From NCBI RefSeq assembly GCF_000165425.1, contig NW_001799644.1, forward strand, positions 253,215-317,214: DNA of 64,000 nucleotides, written 5' to 3'. The notes beneath the pieces are model-generated. The model worked only from the letters and a program-made list of their open reading frames with translations. It did not search any database and had not been told where the DNA came from. A program made the position numbers and the translations under genes. The DNA comes from Paramecium tetraurelia. Its lineage: Eukaryota > Ciliophora > Oligohymenophorea > Peniculida > Parameciidae. This document shows positions 48,852 through 63,335 of the stretch, piece after piece (position 1 is the stretch's first letter; every line of letters begins with the position of its first letter).

Positions 48852-51800
48852 TCATTTAATTTCAATATTCTTGTCCTCCTTCTACATATTTAATTATTCC
48901 TGCAATAACTAGCATTCTTCAACTAAGTGAAACTAAAACATATAATGGATAAACTTACAATTTATTGCTGGCATTTCTTATGTACATCTTCATCCTAAAT
49001 TTAACTAATGTTATCAAAAAATGAGTCATCTCCATATAAGATTTCCTGTCTTAATGAAAAATTCAAAATATTTAAACTATGTTGCTCTGACTGATCTTAA
49101 TCCAAATCATTAAAACTCATTCTCTGAGGCAAGTTTTATTTCATCTCCTATATTTATTAAACTAACTTCTTGCATTCCATCTCGTAATACATAGCTTTTT
49201 ACTAAACAAATAAATGAATACAATTACTTCTGATTTATCGACAATCTATTAATATTGTTATAAATTGAATTTTGTGTCATCAATGCATTTTTATTATTTT
49301 TCTGCTTACAATAACTTATTCTATATTTCCCCAATCTTCTTTCTATATTCATTAACATTTTGTCTTTGTTGCTCTGTCAATAAGGATTTCATAGATTGCA
49401 TAGTCAAATTAACTCTATTATGTAAGAATTCTTGCATAAGTCCATCCAATAATTACGAATAAGCCTCTATTGATTTTACATCCTATACATTATTGCTTTA
49501 CTTCTTCTATTCACTCTACTTCAACTCCTTAATTTTCATGAGAATATCACCTTCTCCTTCGAATTCATTTTGTATTTTCTTATATTTATCTCGAACATCA
49601 ATTAATCCAACTATTTAATTACTAATCACCTATATCTACTTTTCAACATCTTCTTCTTCATCCTCTGTCAATAATTCAGAATATAATTAAAATATCAATG
49701 TTGAATATTAAGATTACTTGTCTAATAATTCTTAAAATTCATTCTTTATTTAAGTTAATGCATTTATAACATTCTCCTCACTTACCTCCTAAATAGATAA
49801 CTCCTATTATAAAATCTAATTAATTTTGTTCTATTCCTAATTTTCAATTCGATTCTTCTCCCCAATCTCAAAAATCTTTAATCTATATTCATTCTCCCTC
49901 CTTCTCACTTCTTCTATTAAATCAGTATTCTCCTCTTGTAATTCACTCAATCTCATGACCAATTCCCTATTTTAATTTCCAAGTTCATTTATTTAACTCT
50001 CCAATTCCTACTTCTGATTCTCTGCTGTCAAATCACAATTTTATACTTAAATATTTTTAATTTCTAAGTCTTATTAAATTTTCTCAATATTTGTTCTCAT
50101 TTAATGAATCTTCAAATTCAATTATGACTTTTCTTCCATTATCATAGTCAGTTATTCGTTTAATTGCAATACTTATTACTAATATTATTCAATTAAAATG
50201 CCTTATTCTTATGTCTCTTTCTCTTTAGATAATAATTAATCATTCAATTATTGATAAGTTATTTATTGATTTTTTAGGGTTTCAACCAAATTTACATTCT
50301 TCTATTACAATTCCTCTGTTACTTTTTCCTTCTCAGCTTACATGGATTGTATTAACTGTTTTAATTCAGTTTATTCCTAATTTGATTAACTTAAATTAAT
50401 TAGTTTTTCATCAAATTCTTGCTCCAATTTCTCCTGTAACTTTTTTTGGTTACTTAATATTTAAATTTGATTTTAAATTTCTTAATCTCGATCTTTTAAT
50501 AGATTAAACATATTATCTATTTCTATTTATTTCAGTTTATTTTCATCATTTATGTTGTCAATAGCCTCCTATTTTTAATCCACTGAATTATGGAGATCTT
50601 TTATTTAATTTTCTTTCTTTTTTATATCTTCTTGCAATATTTCTATTTGTTTCAATTGTTCTGCATTTTTATTTTATAAATCCGAGAACTAATTTTTTAT
50701 TCCATTTAACTCATTATAATTGTTCTCTAATTGTTATTATTACTTTTTAACTAAATCTTATTATTGCAAAACCATTTCACTTAACTATAAATTCATTTAG
50801 CTTTCAAGATCTTTCACTTATATCTGTAGTTGAGCTATTAATTTGTTTTATTCTTCAATCTTCTAATTTAAGTTACTTATTGTTTTTGAATTTAATTCTG
50901 ATTATCCAAATATTTATTATTATAAATCTTAATTTTAATCTTTATAAAGACTCACTTCTTTGGAAATCAACATCAATTTTCCATTCAATTCTTCATTATC
51001 TAATAGTTTTTCATTTAATAACTTATCAATTTAATCAACTTCATTTTATTTTTATTTTAATTATTCTTTTAATTGTAATACTTCTTGTTCTTTTATTTAT
51101 TCTTCATTAATCATTTTAAGTTAGTCTTATTCTATTTAATTTCTCTTTTCATTTATTTATTTGAATTGATCATTTAATTTACCAATTTCAGATTTATAAT
51201 TAATTTCTATTGTTCTAATTTTTTCATCCTTCAATTAAAGTTATTCTTTCCATTTCTACTATTCATTTTAAGATTCCTATTAAAGTGTTTCTAACTATTG
51301 AATTAATTACCTATATAATTGTTGATTGGATGATGACTATGAGTAAATATCTTTATTTTTTTATTCTAATAAAGCTATTTTGTTTTCGGAAGTTGAGAGC
51401 TACTCAAGTAAACCCTACTTCTCTTCCTCTTTCTTCTAAATTTATTATTACATTTATTAATTAATTTGATTCAACAAATTTTCTTTTTATTATAGCTCTA
51501 AATCTAAGTTGTCCTAATTATTTTTGATCTAATTTTAATGCTATTCAATAACTTTTTCATATTATTCTTTTTATTATTAAAGTTAGTTCTACAAATCTTA
51601 GATTTAATAACTAATTTCTAGTAATTTAGATTCTTTTTCTTAATTGTTTTATTCTTAAACTTATTACAATTAATTTTGCATTTGTTATAATAATGTTTCA
51701 TGCTGTTCCTATTCATTTAATAACTAAGATTTCAAATTCTCTATAGTTTATTATTATTGCTAGATATTATTGTTAAGTTGTGTTGATTCCAATTTCAATT

Positions 51801-54599
51801 ATTCAAGTTGATTCTAAGTTGCACTTAAAGCTTGATATAATTATTCTGTTGACATATTCTTTTCCATTAACTTTTTATCAAGGACTTCAAGATTAGATTT
51901 TAATTAGTTTATTAGAGCTGTTTGATCTTATATTGTTTTATTCAATTCTGATTGGTTTTATTTGTTGATATTGTCCTATTGTTCTACGTATTTCTTATAT
52001 TTTGAGCATTCTTGTTATGCATCATGATATAATAATTATTAATTTTAGATCAATTCCTATTGATCAAGCACAACTTACTTTGTCTAATTCAATTCTAATG
52101 CTTACAATTCATACTAATCTTTTATTGATTGCATTGATTCACTATTATTTTATAATAATGTCTCATTCTCTAAATTGGCTCTCTATAATTATATTTATGA
52201 TTCATTTAATAGTTTCTTTTATTCACCAATAATCATTTAATTTTATTCATTTAGTCTTTCAAAAGATTATAATTTCTATTATAATATTTCTTATGATTAT
52301 TTGTGTTAATCTTGCAAAATCTTAACTTACTTTTAATGATCATTAGTTTATTTAAGTAATTCTTTTTTGAGTTTGGAGATACTTTCCTCTTAGTTTCTTC
52401 TTTCATTTTCAGTTTATTAATATTTCTCAGATAGATCTTTAATTTCATTCAATTAATTTTCAGATAATTTAATGAATTCGTTAATCTTTTGTTCATACTA
52501 TTCTTAATTCTTTTGGTAATCTTTTTTCATCAGTTTAATTGTATCTTAATCTTATTGCTGTTGAGAATAAAATTCAATATTTTATGATTAAATAGCTTTG
52601 TATTCTTCCTCCAATGCACTATGCTCAATTTCTTTATTTGAAATGATTTCTTACAATTTTTTAAGCTTCTCTTAAAATAATAGATTGTCTTTGTTAATTT
52701 TATCCTTTAGTATCTGTTCAGCTTCTGTTAGTAAGGATATCTAATTATCTGATTACTCTATTTGGCTGTGAAGATCAATAATTAATTAATGCAGTCTTGT
52801 AATTTCTGATTTATTCTATTCGATTATTGTTAATTGACTTTCTTCTTATTAAGATGATTTCAATTAGTTTTATAAAATAACTTAATTCAATCTTTCGATT
52901 TCTTTTTTTAATTAACTAATTTATGTTTGTTATTCATTGTATGTCAACTTGAGTTCTTATGATTTAGTGATGTCTTCTTTTAGTTTTTTAGTTTATTCAT
53001 TTAGATTTAAAATTTCCTATTGTTTATTTTATAATGCAGATACACTGATTTAGGTTTATCTGTTAAATTCATTCTATAGGCTTTCGCTCTTAAGCAATAA
53101 TTCCTTATTAGTGTTAGAAAGTTGATCATGAAGTTCTTTATAATTTTTGAGCTGCAATTCGTAATTTTAAAATTCTAACTTATATTTACTTTATATTTCT
53201 TCTATCTATTGCTTGGCTTTAATATGAGTGTTATTTAATTCTTTATTAATTATTAATATTTCCTCAGATTGGTTGAATAATTTATCATTAATGGCATCAA
53301 GTAACCCCTTAAAATCATTTTATTTATGGACTATCTTATTATTTTGGATGATCTCTTTCAATCTCATTACAAGAGTTTCTTGAAATTATTAAAACTCATA
53401 TTATTCAGATTCTCTTTAATTAATGATTTCCTAGATTTCACCTAATTATTTCAGCCATTTTGCTATGCTATCACCAATAACTCCTTAAAATTAATAAGCG
53501 TCTTGGAATTTTAATGCTGAGTGGTGACCAATCTTATTTAAATATTAATAATAAGATTTAATATTAGTTTCTAATTCAGATATAGCTTATCGAAGAGTAG
53601 AAATCTATTTTTAACATGTTAAATCAATTTCTAGAAACTTCTTCCATAAATCTTGATTATTCTCACAGATTTGAGCAGAATATTTGAGAATCTCCTCCTT
53701 TTATTCACACATATGCTTAAAGGATTCTTTGTAATAGAGATGAGTAGTTACTTAATGAATTTTGGATGAGAGTGCTCTTCTCATTTTCGATGTCTCCATT
53801 CAAACTATTGTTCTTTGATAGATTTTCAATAGCCTCATAATTCTTCTAATCTAGATCCTTAATTAAAGATAATAACAAGGGTTCATAGGTTTCTGGGAAA
53901 TTTTCTTTGTTTTTTGGATACGCCCCATTTAATATTTCATTCAATTCATTCTTTTTGGAGAAAGATGTTTTGGCACTTTTCTTACCTGATTTATACAATT
54001 CCAATTCCTTTTCACTCTTGTCTAATAACTAATACAATTTCTTGATGCACACTTTTCTACTCTAAAAATAATATTAATGTAATTTAATTACTTCTGCTTT
54101 CTTTTCGGCTTTCTGCAATTACATCTTTAATTATGCCAGATTGGATAGAGATTGTGAATTGATGTTATCACTGACTCTTTTTCTTAAGGTATCATTTTCT
54201 TATTTGATCTTTTCTAATTGCACAGCTAATGAATCAGCAGATTCTAAGACATCCTACTAATCGATGAAATAATTACCAATCTCATTTCCACTTATGTTCT
54301 AATTTACATATAGGTTCGAATGATCTTATCATCAGTGTTATTTTCAATTGCATTGTTTGCTGCTCTAATTAAATTAAAAATTAAGCCAGGTTCTCTGGGA
54401 GATTATAATTTTAACTAAGGTGAAAGAGGTAGCTTTTTTTAACTTCCTGGTGATGATATACTCATCAGATCGACTTTCTTTTATTCGCATTATTTAAATT
54501 TATATTTTTCTCTACTTTGACTCTATTATCTAGGTCTTTGTCCAATTTATAGAGAAGACCTTGCAGTTAATTCATAAACTGAAAGGAGAAGATCTGCAT
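48852..54599 (-). CDS. Giant coiled-coil protein, about 1,870 aa
   Basis: Almost the whole product is one uninterrupted coiled coil, extremely rich in Gln (mostly TAA), Glu, Lys, Leu and Asn, like ciliate basal-body, striated-rootlet or golgin proteins. The N-terminal about 150 residues are less regular, with SISSPGSQKKLPLSPQ and a helical block GLIFNLIRAANNAIENN. Introns supported: 54257-54276, 53727-53751, 49202-49227 and 48933-48958; a 30-nt in-frame one at 54062-54091 is likely. The start is uncertain: ATG at 54597-54599 with a 38-nt intron, or ATG at 54661-54663. The stop is TGA 48852-48854. The function is not readable; a structural scaffold is likely. Confidence 0.8.
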
Positions 54600-54758
54600 T
54601 ATTTTAATTGTTATTTCGCCTAATTTATTCAGTGGTTTACCTTTACTCAAGAGTTCGTTGCATTTTATGTTTTGAATTCAAAAATATTAATTATATACAA
54701 TACTTGTTAAAATAAAAATTAACTATATTTGTTTGAATATTCAATGAAAATGTAAAAA

Positions 54759-57700
54759 TCATTTGATGAACTATTAAAAGTACTTCTATTTCTCCTATCC
54801 CTATAATTCAGCCATGAATTCATCGAACTGTTCTACTTTCTATAATAAAGTTTCTTCATCTATTTCACTCTCCTATGATTTCTTATACATCTCCTAAATC
54901 TCCTAAGCCAATGTGCAATTCTTTATGAATTTCTCTAGTTTCTCTTAATATTTATTCCTATAAAAGGCATCCTTATTTTTATTATTGGCTTTTAAAGAAA
55001 TAGCAATAAACTTCAAAACCGTCTCTTTACAAGATAAAGTAGGATATTTGGGTTTCTAATATCCTAATTGAGCCAAAACTCTTATGATAATGTTCTTTAG
55101 ATGTAATTCCAAATAAGATGTGCAGTCACCTCTTTTCGCCACCTTCTTTGCAATATTCTACAATTTATATCTATATTTAATATACCTTGACAGCCTATAA
55201 TTCTCCCAATTACATTTTATCAGGTAATCTGGCATGCTTGTATCTCTAAGGATTCATTTCAAATAATTGCATGTTATGTGCATTAGCAAATATCAATTGT
55301 TAATTCTTATGGACAATCACTAAGTTACTTAGTCCCTTCACTAAATTGTTGTTAATCAATTCAACTGGACAATGACCTAAATGTATTAATGATTAGATAA
55401 TACCTTTATATTCTGGATATGGATCGAATTTATCTCCAACAGTTAGTTATCTTGGTATCTTATATTTTTCAATTGAATTATTGCAATAATGAGTGGGATT
55501 CTTGATAAAATCTTATTCAGTATCTTCACTTGATAAGAAGAATAATTAATCATCATAAAACAATAGATATGGACTTCTTAACTAACTGGCCATATAATTC
55601 TTTTTAGCTTTTATTAACACAGGACAATAATTGTACAATGGACTTAATTTTTGAATGATTTATTCTTCAGTCAAAGTCAATGAACTTACTCTTACTGGCT
55701 CCTATGTAATTAATGCTCTGGCCACCAAAGCTCGAGAATATAAACTCGCTTAGATGCACTTAGTACATAATGAGATCATTCCCCAACTGGATACTTATCC
55801 AACTTACAGATATCTCACATTATTGAAATGTGATTAATAATATGCTGCTAATAATGAAGTTTGATTGGCTTATAATCTTTAATGAACAACGTGATCAATA
55901 CCACCAAATTTTGGATTTAATTTACGAATTACATATTCATCATCCTTATCACAAACAAATACCACTGTTGGAATGATACCTACCTTTGATAATGCTAAAG
56001 CCTCATCAATGGTTCTTGGATATCCATCTAAAATGTAGCCTTAATTGTAAATATCAGCCAATTAAATTCTTTTTTGGATAATTTAAATAATGGATTAGGT
56101 ATCAACCTCCTTGCCTTCTTTCAATTAATTTTTGATGTTTACAGCCAATAAATCAGTTTAATTAGTAACAAATTCAGCCAGTAGATGAGATACTTTGACT
56201 CTTGCTAATTTAAGTTTTTCACTTAACAATCTAACAATCTCTGTTTTTCCTGACTTAACCTTTCCTAAAATGAATATAGTAGGTTTGATTTAAACATCAG
56301 AAGGAACTGTAGGCTTATAAAAGTATTTGTAAGGTCTTTAACATACTTATTCTCTTTATTCCTCATTATCAAGATAGTAAATTCTATTTCTATATAAAAC
56401 TGGATAATCTCTGCAATGAGGAACATTTTATAAGGTAATAGCATTTCTATTTCCATATTTAGATTATTTATGAGTGTATAATTTTTCATAGGTATCTAAC
56501 TTATTTAATTTATAATTTGTTGGATCTGGATATAAATTTAATTTTTAACATTATTCTTTTTCTAACATATTTTCTCTATATTCTCTGTCCATAACATTTT
56601 CTAATTAAGATGTAATTCTTTCTGTGACATTTTCAATATTAGTATCAGTACTGAGGATTACTGCATTGATTTTTAAATCTTCAAATTATTTTTATAATTC
56701 TTCAATTTTAGCCACATCTGCTTCATATTACAATTATAATTTATCTTTCTATTCTTTTATCATATCATCTAATTTAGGTGCTTCTGGATCTTCTTCTTCA
56801 CCTTGAGGTGCATCCAAAGATGGCAACTCTTCTGCTCCTTCTTCAATAGCCTTATTTCTTGCCTCCACTCTTTCTTAATACCTTTTCTATCTTAACTCTT
56901 CCATTTTCGTCTAATATTCATCTTCAATAACTTTCTAATTGAAATTTCGTTTAAAGAAGTTTTCTTATTCTACTTTTAATAAAATAACATATTCAGGTAA
57001 TTTTTTGGCTTCAACCAATAAATCAACAATTGGAGTTGAAACAATCTCTTCTGAAACATCAAAGAAATTAGCATTAATAATAACACCAGCACAATCTAAG
57101 ATTTTATTTAATACTTCAATTTCATGAGCTTTGCGATCGAAATCAGCAGGATCTTCAGTGATTTCAGCATCTGGAATTTCTTTACCCTCAGCATCTAATT
57201 CCTTAGGTTTAAATCCTTTCAAGTAATATCTATTCAATTATCTATTCTTTTTATTAATTTCTAAATTTTAAATTAAATTAGCTTTCAAATCTAAAACTGG
57301 TAACTTATATAATCTATTCAATATTTTCAATTGAGTTCGCAACCCACTTCCTCTTACACCAATAAACATAATTCTTGGTTGTGGTATTGTAATTTATGAT
57401 GGAACATACAATTAGACATTATCTTTGAATATTTATTATTCTTTCTCTCCATAAAATCTATATACCCTCCCTCTAACTAAAGCAATAATTTCTTCCTTTC
57501 CTGGTACTAACCAATTGGTTTTTTATAATGTAACAGGACAATAATTAGCATAATCACCATAAGGAATAGGTTCTTCCCCCTCTTATACATCTGCTGGTAC
57601 TCTCACTAGGCTTTCATCATCAGCTCGAATATAAAATGGGTCCAAAGCTAAACGTACTCTAGACCAGACTTCCTCTTTTGTTCCATCAATAGGTACTTCT

Positions 57701-60700
57701 TTAACATTCTCTTCTTAATAAGCTTCTTTTAACAATGCAGACAAAGCATTGACTTAAGTTAATTCTTATTCAATTAAAAGGTCAGGATTACGTTATAATA
57801 ATAATTATCCTGCTTCTTCTGATCTATCTTAAAGCATTAGAATCTTATCTATTTTAATTCCCCATAGATTCAATTAATCAATTTATTCCTATGTTTATGG
57901 ATACCCAATGATCACAATCCCTTTTGGTTTAGATGTTTCAGGGACTTTCAATTCATTATCCAATAATGGTATGATCTCTTTAGTTGGTACATCTTCAGGA
58001 GGTGGAGTGACTGGTTTAACATTCTCTTCCACAACCTCAACTACTTCTTCCTTCTTCTTCTTTGCTTATTACTTTTTAGCTTCCTTCTTTTTCTTCTCTT
58101 CATCCTCTTCAGGTGGTTGTTCTTCCTCTTCCTTCTTTGGTTCTCCCCATCCTGGAGGTTTCCTTTGTAATGGTATATTTAAATAATTTAACACCATAGG
58201 TAATACATCTTTAATAGCATTTCCTTTATAGAACTCTTTCCATTCAGCTTCTGTTAAATGAATATCATTTACTCTTGGATCAAATGTAGATGCTAAATGT
58301 TTGGTTCTTTCTTGTTAAGCCTAAACCTTCTTTCTCACAATATCTTCAACATCTACTAATGTCCAGCCATAATACTCAGCTAATTAACTGGCTACAGTAT
58401 TCTTGCCTGAGCACTTAGGACCTTATACCGATACAATGTAAGTTTTAGGCAATTATGGAGGTTTACATAAATATTTTCTAGGATAATTGATGAATTTATT
58501 TTAATTTTCTTCATTATCAAACAAAAACACTCTGCCAGCATATTCACAAGCGAATTCTGCCTTGCCTGGAATAATCTTGTCTTTTAACACTAATTCAACT
58601 GCATCAACCTATTACCATTATGACCACATTCTGTAAACCTTTTCATCAGTTAAATTCAATCCTAACAAATCCTTTTCAGAACCACCCTCTAATTTAACAG
58701 CTAATGGTCTTAAGGGTTACCCTTTCAAAATTTAGGCAGATACACGATCAACTAATTATTAAGTTGTCAAACCAGCAGATTGGAGTGTAATAATATTTTG
58801 ATCTGGTAAGTGATCGTATAATGATAATAATTTCTATTATGATTTCTAAAAACTTTGAAGTGATTCAACTAAGAATTCTTAATCTAGAGGTCTATAAAAT
58901 AGATCCTTTTCTGGTATAATGGGTGGTTTTTCTTCGTCGTCTGGATTGTCTCCTTAATCATCTTCTTCATCTGGATCATTTGGATCTTTGTATTTTATTT
59001 TAGGCCTCTTCTATTCCTCTCTGTCAAATTATGAAGTTGCAACTAAATCATCTTGTTTTTCCATTATTCTAGCAGCAAAATGCAATACATCTTCGTCTGA
59101 TTATTCTAAATTAACAACATGTGTGAAATATCTACACCCTATTTTCGGTAATACCATTTTGTTTGATAGTATTGAATTCACCCAAAATTGATTCTCCAAA
59201 GGTAGATCTAATATATAACCTTTATTTTTAGGTAAATCTTATTATAGTTCAACATTAAACAACTATTCCAATTGTTCTTAATTCAATTCCCTTCCAAATT
59301 TCAATGAATCAATCACTTCTCTCCTCCAAAGGATTCAAAAATTCTTTTAGGATTCCCTTCTTCATCCATTTATGGATTATTTTCATTTTCTGCTACTTTT
59401 GCATAGATTCTTTGAATTCCCTTTTCCAAGTCCAAGTATTCTAGATCAAGTGATTTAGCCAATACCTTAGCAAATGTACTCCTACCACTTCTAGGTTTTC
59501 CAATCAAGAATATTTAAGGAGGTGCTTGATTTGCATATTCAATTACATCATCTTCATAAGGATTCTTACTATCAATTGGTAATTACCCTTTAGGCGATAT
59601 GAATTTACTCAAATATGATTAAAATGATGGTAATTAAACATTTGATTATTATTCTTAGATAATTTCTAAAGCAGACTCTAATTATTATTAATTTTTTGGT
59701 TAATTTAGATCACCCAAGAAAGTTCTTAGGATTGATGGAATGTTCTTTGGTTATCTTTTATCAGGATTGGATGATCTTGTAATATCAAAGGTTTATAATT
59801 AGGAAGTTAACAGCTATCTTTTTTTGCTGATACTATCTTTCTTTCCCATTTCTTGTTTACTTTACTTTTTTAATCAATTCTATAATCTTCTTCAGTAAAG
59901 AATTCACTTTTGATGTTTATTGTTAATTTTTCTTCTTCATAATTGCTTAATGGATACTAGGACCATTAAACATCTCTGGTGATTTATTTACACAACTTAT
60001 AATATTGTGAATGTAATCCATAAGAATCATCATTCTATTCTATGATAAATTATAATCCAATCTCTGGAACTAATTGACTATTAGGTAATGTTAACAAGAA
60101 TGTTTCAGTCACATTGCCAACCAATTTGATTTCCTTAGCAAAGGGATATTAAGCTGATGTAAAATGTTTGTATTCAGTTTGTTGACAACTATTATTTATC
60201 AAAGCATATATAATGCATTCGCAACTCATTCCAATAGGAATAATTTCATTGAGTGGTGCCAATCTATATTTGATTATTCTACTAGGAATGACATTTGCAC
60301 TCTACAATTATTCTTCATTATAGATGTACTATTCAGTATAATAGATTGGGAAGTAAGACTTTTTGGAATCACTTTTCAAACTCTATTCAATTTTATCTGC
60401 ATTATGTATTTTTACAAGTATATGATAATCTATGTCTTTCTTTGTGTCATCTATTGATCATTATATCACAATACCTTTCACATCTATCAATTATCGACGA
60501 TATATGCGAGCATGAATTGTTTTCAAAAGGTAAATTACAGAACTCAAATCTGGCTGAATAATTAGTTAAAACAACAATTAAGTTAATGCATCTACAAACA
60601 CTTGATAACTCGAGTATTCTGGCAAGTTGGGATCCACATCTGTCATCGATTCTAAATACTATTATGATAACTGTTTCAGACTTTCATCTGGCAAACATAT

Positions 60701-60946
60701 TACACACTTCATTATTGCTGTAATAACCTATAATAACAATATATATTCACTTCTAACAACTCAGTTGTCAATACTTTTCCCTATGGATTCTTTCCAATCT
60801 GGTCCCAAAACTTCAACACATTCTTCTAGTATTCCAAATTCTGGGATAAGCTCACGATAAACTTCACACTCAAATTATCTCCTCTCTATAATCGATCTGT
60901 ATTGTATAATTAAACACTTACTTTTGTAAAAGAGTGGATTTTACAT
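54759..60946 (-). CDS. Multi-adenylate-kinase protein, AK9-like, about 2,020 aa, with an apparent frame break
   Basis: At least four adenylate-kinase modules: P-loops FLIGKPRSGRSTFAKVLAK, VSVQGPKCSGKNTVASQL, FIGVRGSGLRTQLK and FILGKVKSGKTEIVRLL, with NMP-binding/LID pieces such as GYILDGYPRTIDEAL. C-terminal stretches KGIIQSLIHLGHCPVEL and ANAHNMQLFEM recall human AK9 tail repeats. The N-terminal about 350 aa lack a P-loop; they join through a 20-nt intron (59841-59860). Other introns: 60897-60921, 60728-60750, 60451-60474 and 55158-55185. Near 59330 one base seems missing between NPKRIFES and LWRREVIDS. If that intron is not used, the kinase part starts at MGKKDSISK (59849). Such proteins supply nucleotides in cilia. 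Confidence 0.83.
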
Positions 60947-60973
60947 ATTTGTTTTTATTAATTTAATATCTAT

Positions 60974-61903
60974 ATGGGAGGAGGATAGTCAAAGGCTTAA
61001 AAATTATAATCCTAACGAAGAGCCAACAAACCCCAATTACCACAACATTAGACCCCAGAATAACATTATCAATTCCTTATTAGCGAACCTATAAGCAGAT
61101 ACCTTTGGGGTACTCAATTTGATTACGAAACCCTCATCTCAGAAATCCTAATCAGCATTAGTATCAAAAGATTTATGGATTACTTACAATACTTTAAGCC
61201 TCACATTAGATACATCAAAAAGGCTGAAAAATTATACAACGATGTCACATAATGTTGCTTATACGAAGCAAAATTCAATGATTAAGATAAAAAGTTCATG
61301 ATTGGTGTCCTTATTCTCTTCTTTAGCCTATACCATATATCTAAATTCTAAGTAATTTTTAGTTCATCCGAGAAAAAGTGGTGGGAGGGTAACTATTTTT
61401 AATCACTTCAAAAACATGTTGAGTTACCACCCAAAGACAATGAAAGCTATATTTAAACGTTTGCTGTCTTTATGTCTGATTATTTCTAAAACAGATTTCA
61501 AGAGTTAAAACCATAAAATGATAATAAAAAAGTTGATCTTGTATCTGTAAGAGTATTAGCGGATTATTATTTGTAATTCTTATACAGTGATTGTTTGTCA
61601 TACCTTACAGATGCTGATTAATTTGTTAAAGAATATGCTCAATCAAAATAAGAAAATTATCAAACCTAAGGAAGATTCAAATTAGAAAGTAATATCAAAA
61701 TCATTACTAAATAATAAAAATAATAACAACAATTATTGTACTAATAATAGCTTCACAATTCAAAAACTCCCTCATAATAGATCGAAGATATGGAAAGACA
61801 ATTCAAATTCTTATCTGATCATTCTATGATAGAAAATGCACTGATCGAAGAGTAAAATAAAGAGTTAACACAATAAGTACAAGAAACCCCAAAATAAGAA
61901 TGA
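60974..61903 (+). CDS. Unknown protein with myristoylation-like start, 309 aa
   Basis: Single exon of 310 codons, starting only 27 nt from the divergent AK9-like gene start. MGGGQSKAQKLQ fits an N-myristoylation signal with nearby basic residues. The central part (about 40-230) is a well-formed helical domain with many aromatic residues (YLWGTQFDYETLISEI; KKFMIGVLILFFSLYHISKF). The last 80 residues are Gln-rich coiled coil. The hydrophobic stretch in the middle is amphipathic rather than a clear membrane helix. No family recognised. Confidence 0.78.
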
Positions 61904-63335
61904 ATAATTATAACAATATTCTTACTAAATTTCAACATTATTATATATATACTTAAAATTTATATAAAAATATTTGTTTTTTTCAATTATTAGTTTTTGT
62001 AAATAAATTTCTAATACTTATTAGGCTTTACATCTCACATACAATAATCATAATTAATCTAATAGGATTTAATCGAAAGTATCTTGTTTAGAGCATTTTG
62101 TAATAAAATCATATCCATCAAAATTTCAATTGTTTTAAGGAATTAAATAAAAAAAAACATAAAATAAATAATAAAAAATAGTTCTGACTGTTCACAATTA
62201 TATTAGCCAAATCATGCTATTTAGAATATATAGAATTCATAATTTGAACATCGAGCTCAATTTTTTAACTTTTACGTAATAATAAAATAAATTATATTGT
62301 ATTGATTAGGAAGGCTTGTAATAAAACTTAATAAAAATTATATTTAATATTATTTTTTTGATATAATTTATTAAATATGCAAAAAATTGTCTTTCTTTCA
62401 ATTTCATTAATTATTTATCAATTAAACTTTCGTTTATTAATCAGTTTAGGATATATTGCAAAAGTACTGTATTTCCTAAATTTAAGAAGTCTCTAGAATT
62501 ACAATTATATAGGCTTGAAGCCTTAAAATAAATTACAAATTCATAATTGTAACTTCAAGAAATCAATTTAAAAATACATAAATTAGTGAAAAATACTCTT
62601 AAGATTATATTTCTAGATTTAGATTACTTTTGAGTCCGATCTATGCTTTGATATTTTAAATAAATGTGTTTTATTTTGAATATACTATAAGAATATTTAA
62701 AATAAACTTAAAACAGAATTTAAAGGAAAATAAAATAATAATAACAACTTATTAAGTTTGAGATGAAAATATTTTCAAATTACTGTTCACTAACATCTTT
62801 AGAGATCGCAACAAAAATAGCATAAAAATACTAATTTCATTACTTAGAGATCTAAATAACTAAATTTAGATAGAGAGTGTTCATTTTCTATCTTCTATAA
62901 GTTAGTATAAAATATCCAAAATTTATTCTAAATCAATACTCAATTTTGCAAGTGAAAATATTGACTTGCAAAAGAATATATATTTGTAATATAATAACAA
63001 TAATTTTCATATAAATAAATTCAATTAAAAATAAAAACCATCTAAATTAGTTGCTATGAATTAAATACTAATATTTTTAATTTGAAACCGGCTAGTAAGT
63101 ATCATAAATAAAAATCTCAAACAAGAGTCAAAATCATAAAAATTTGATTAAAATCAGAGGACCATCAATGTAAATAAATTTTGTATTCATACAGAATAAA
63201 AATCAATGTATTACAATCTAAATTATTAATTTGTATCCAAATGGATTAAAATGGTAATCTAAATTTATTTAATTTTGTTGTAACCAAATAATAACTAAAA
63301 TTAATAATTATTAAAAATTGTAATAAATATTATAC
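61904..63335. other. Long non-coding stretch, 1.4 kb
   Basis: About 80% A+T. No frame with coding character on either strand, no RNA gene, no tandem repeat and no telomeric G/C-rich repeats. It is the longest non-coding piece in the window and lies between two convergent genes, where compact spacing would be expected. It may be a gene graveyard or a chromosome-fragmentation region. Confidence 0.5.

Noticed and set aside
50880-52232. Hydrophobic plus-strand frames resembling membrane proteins
   Set aside because: Artefact of reading the opposite strand of a Gln/Lys/Glu/Asn coiled coil, which gives Leu/Phe/Ile-rich text.
55399-55430. 27-nt GTATTA...TTTAG segment in the AK9-like gene as an intron
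   Set aside because: It is in frame and encodes GIIQSLIHL, which fits the AK9 tail motif, so it is kept as coding.
57908-58186. Ser/Phe-rich plus-strand frame
   Set aside because: Complement of Glu/Lys-rich linker in the AK9-like gene.
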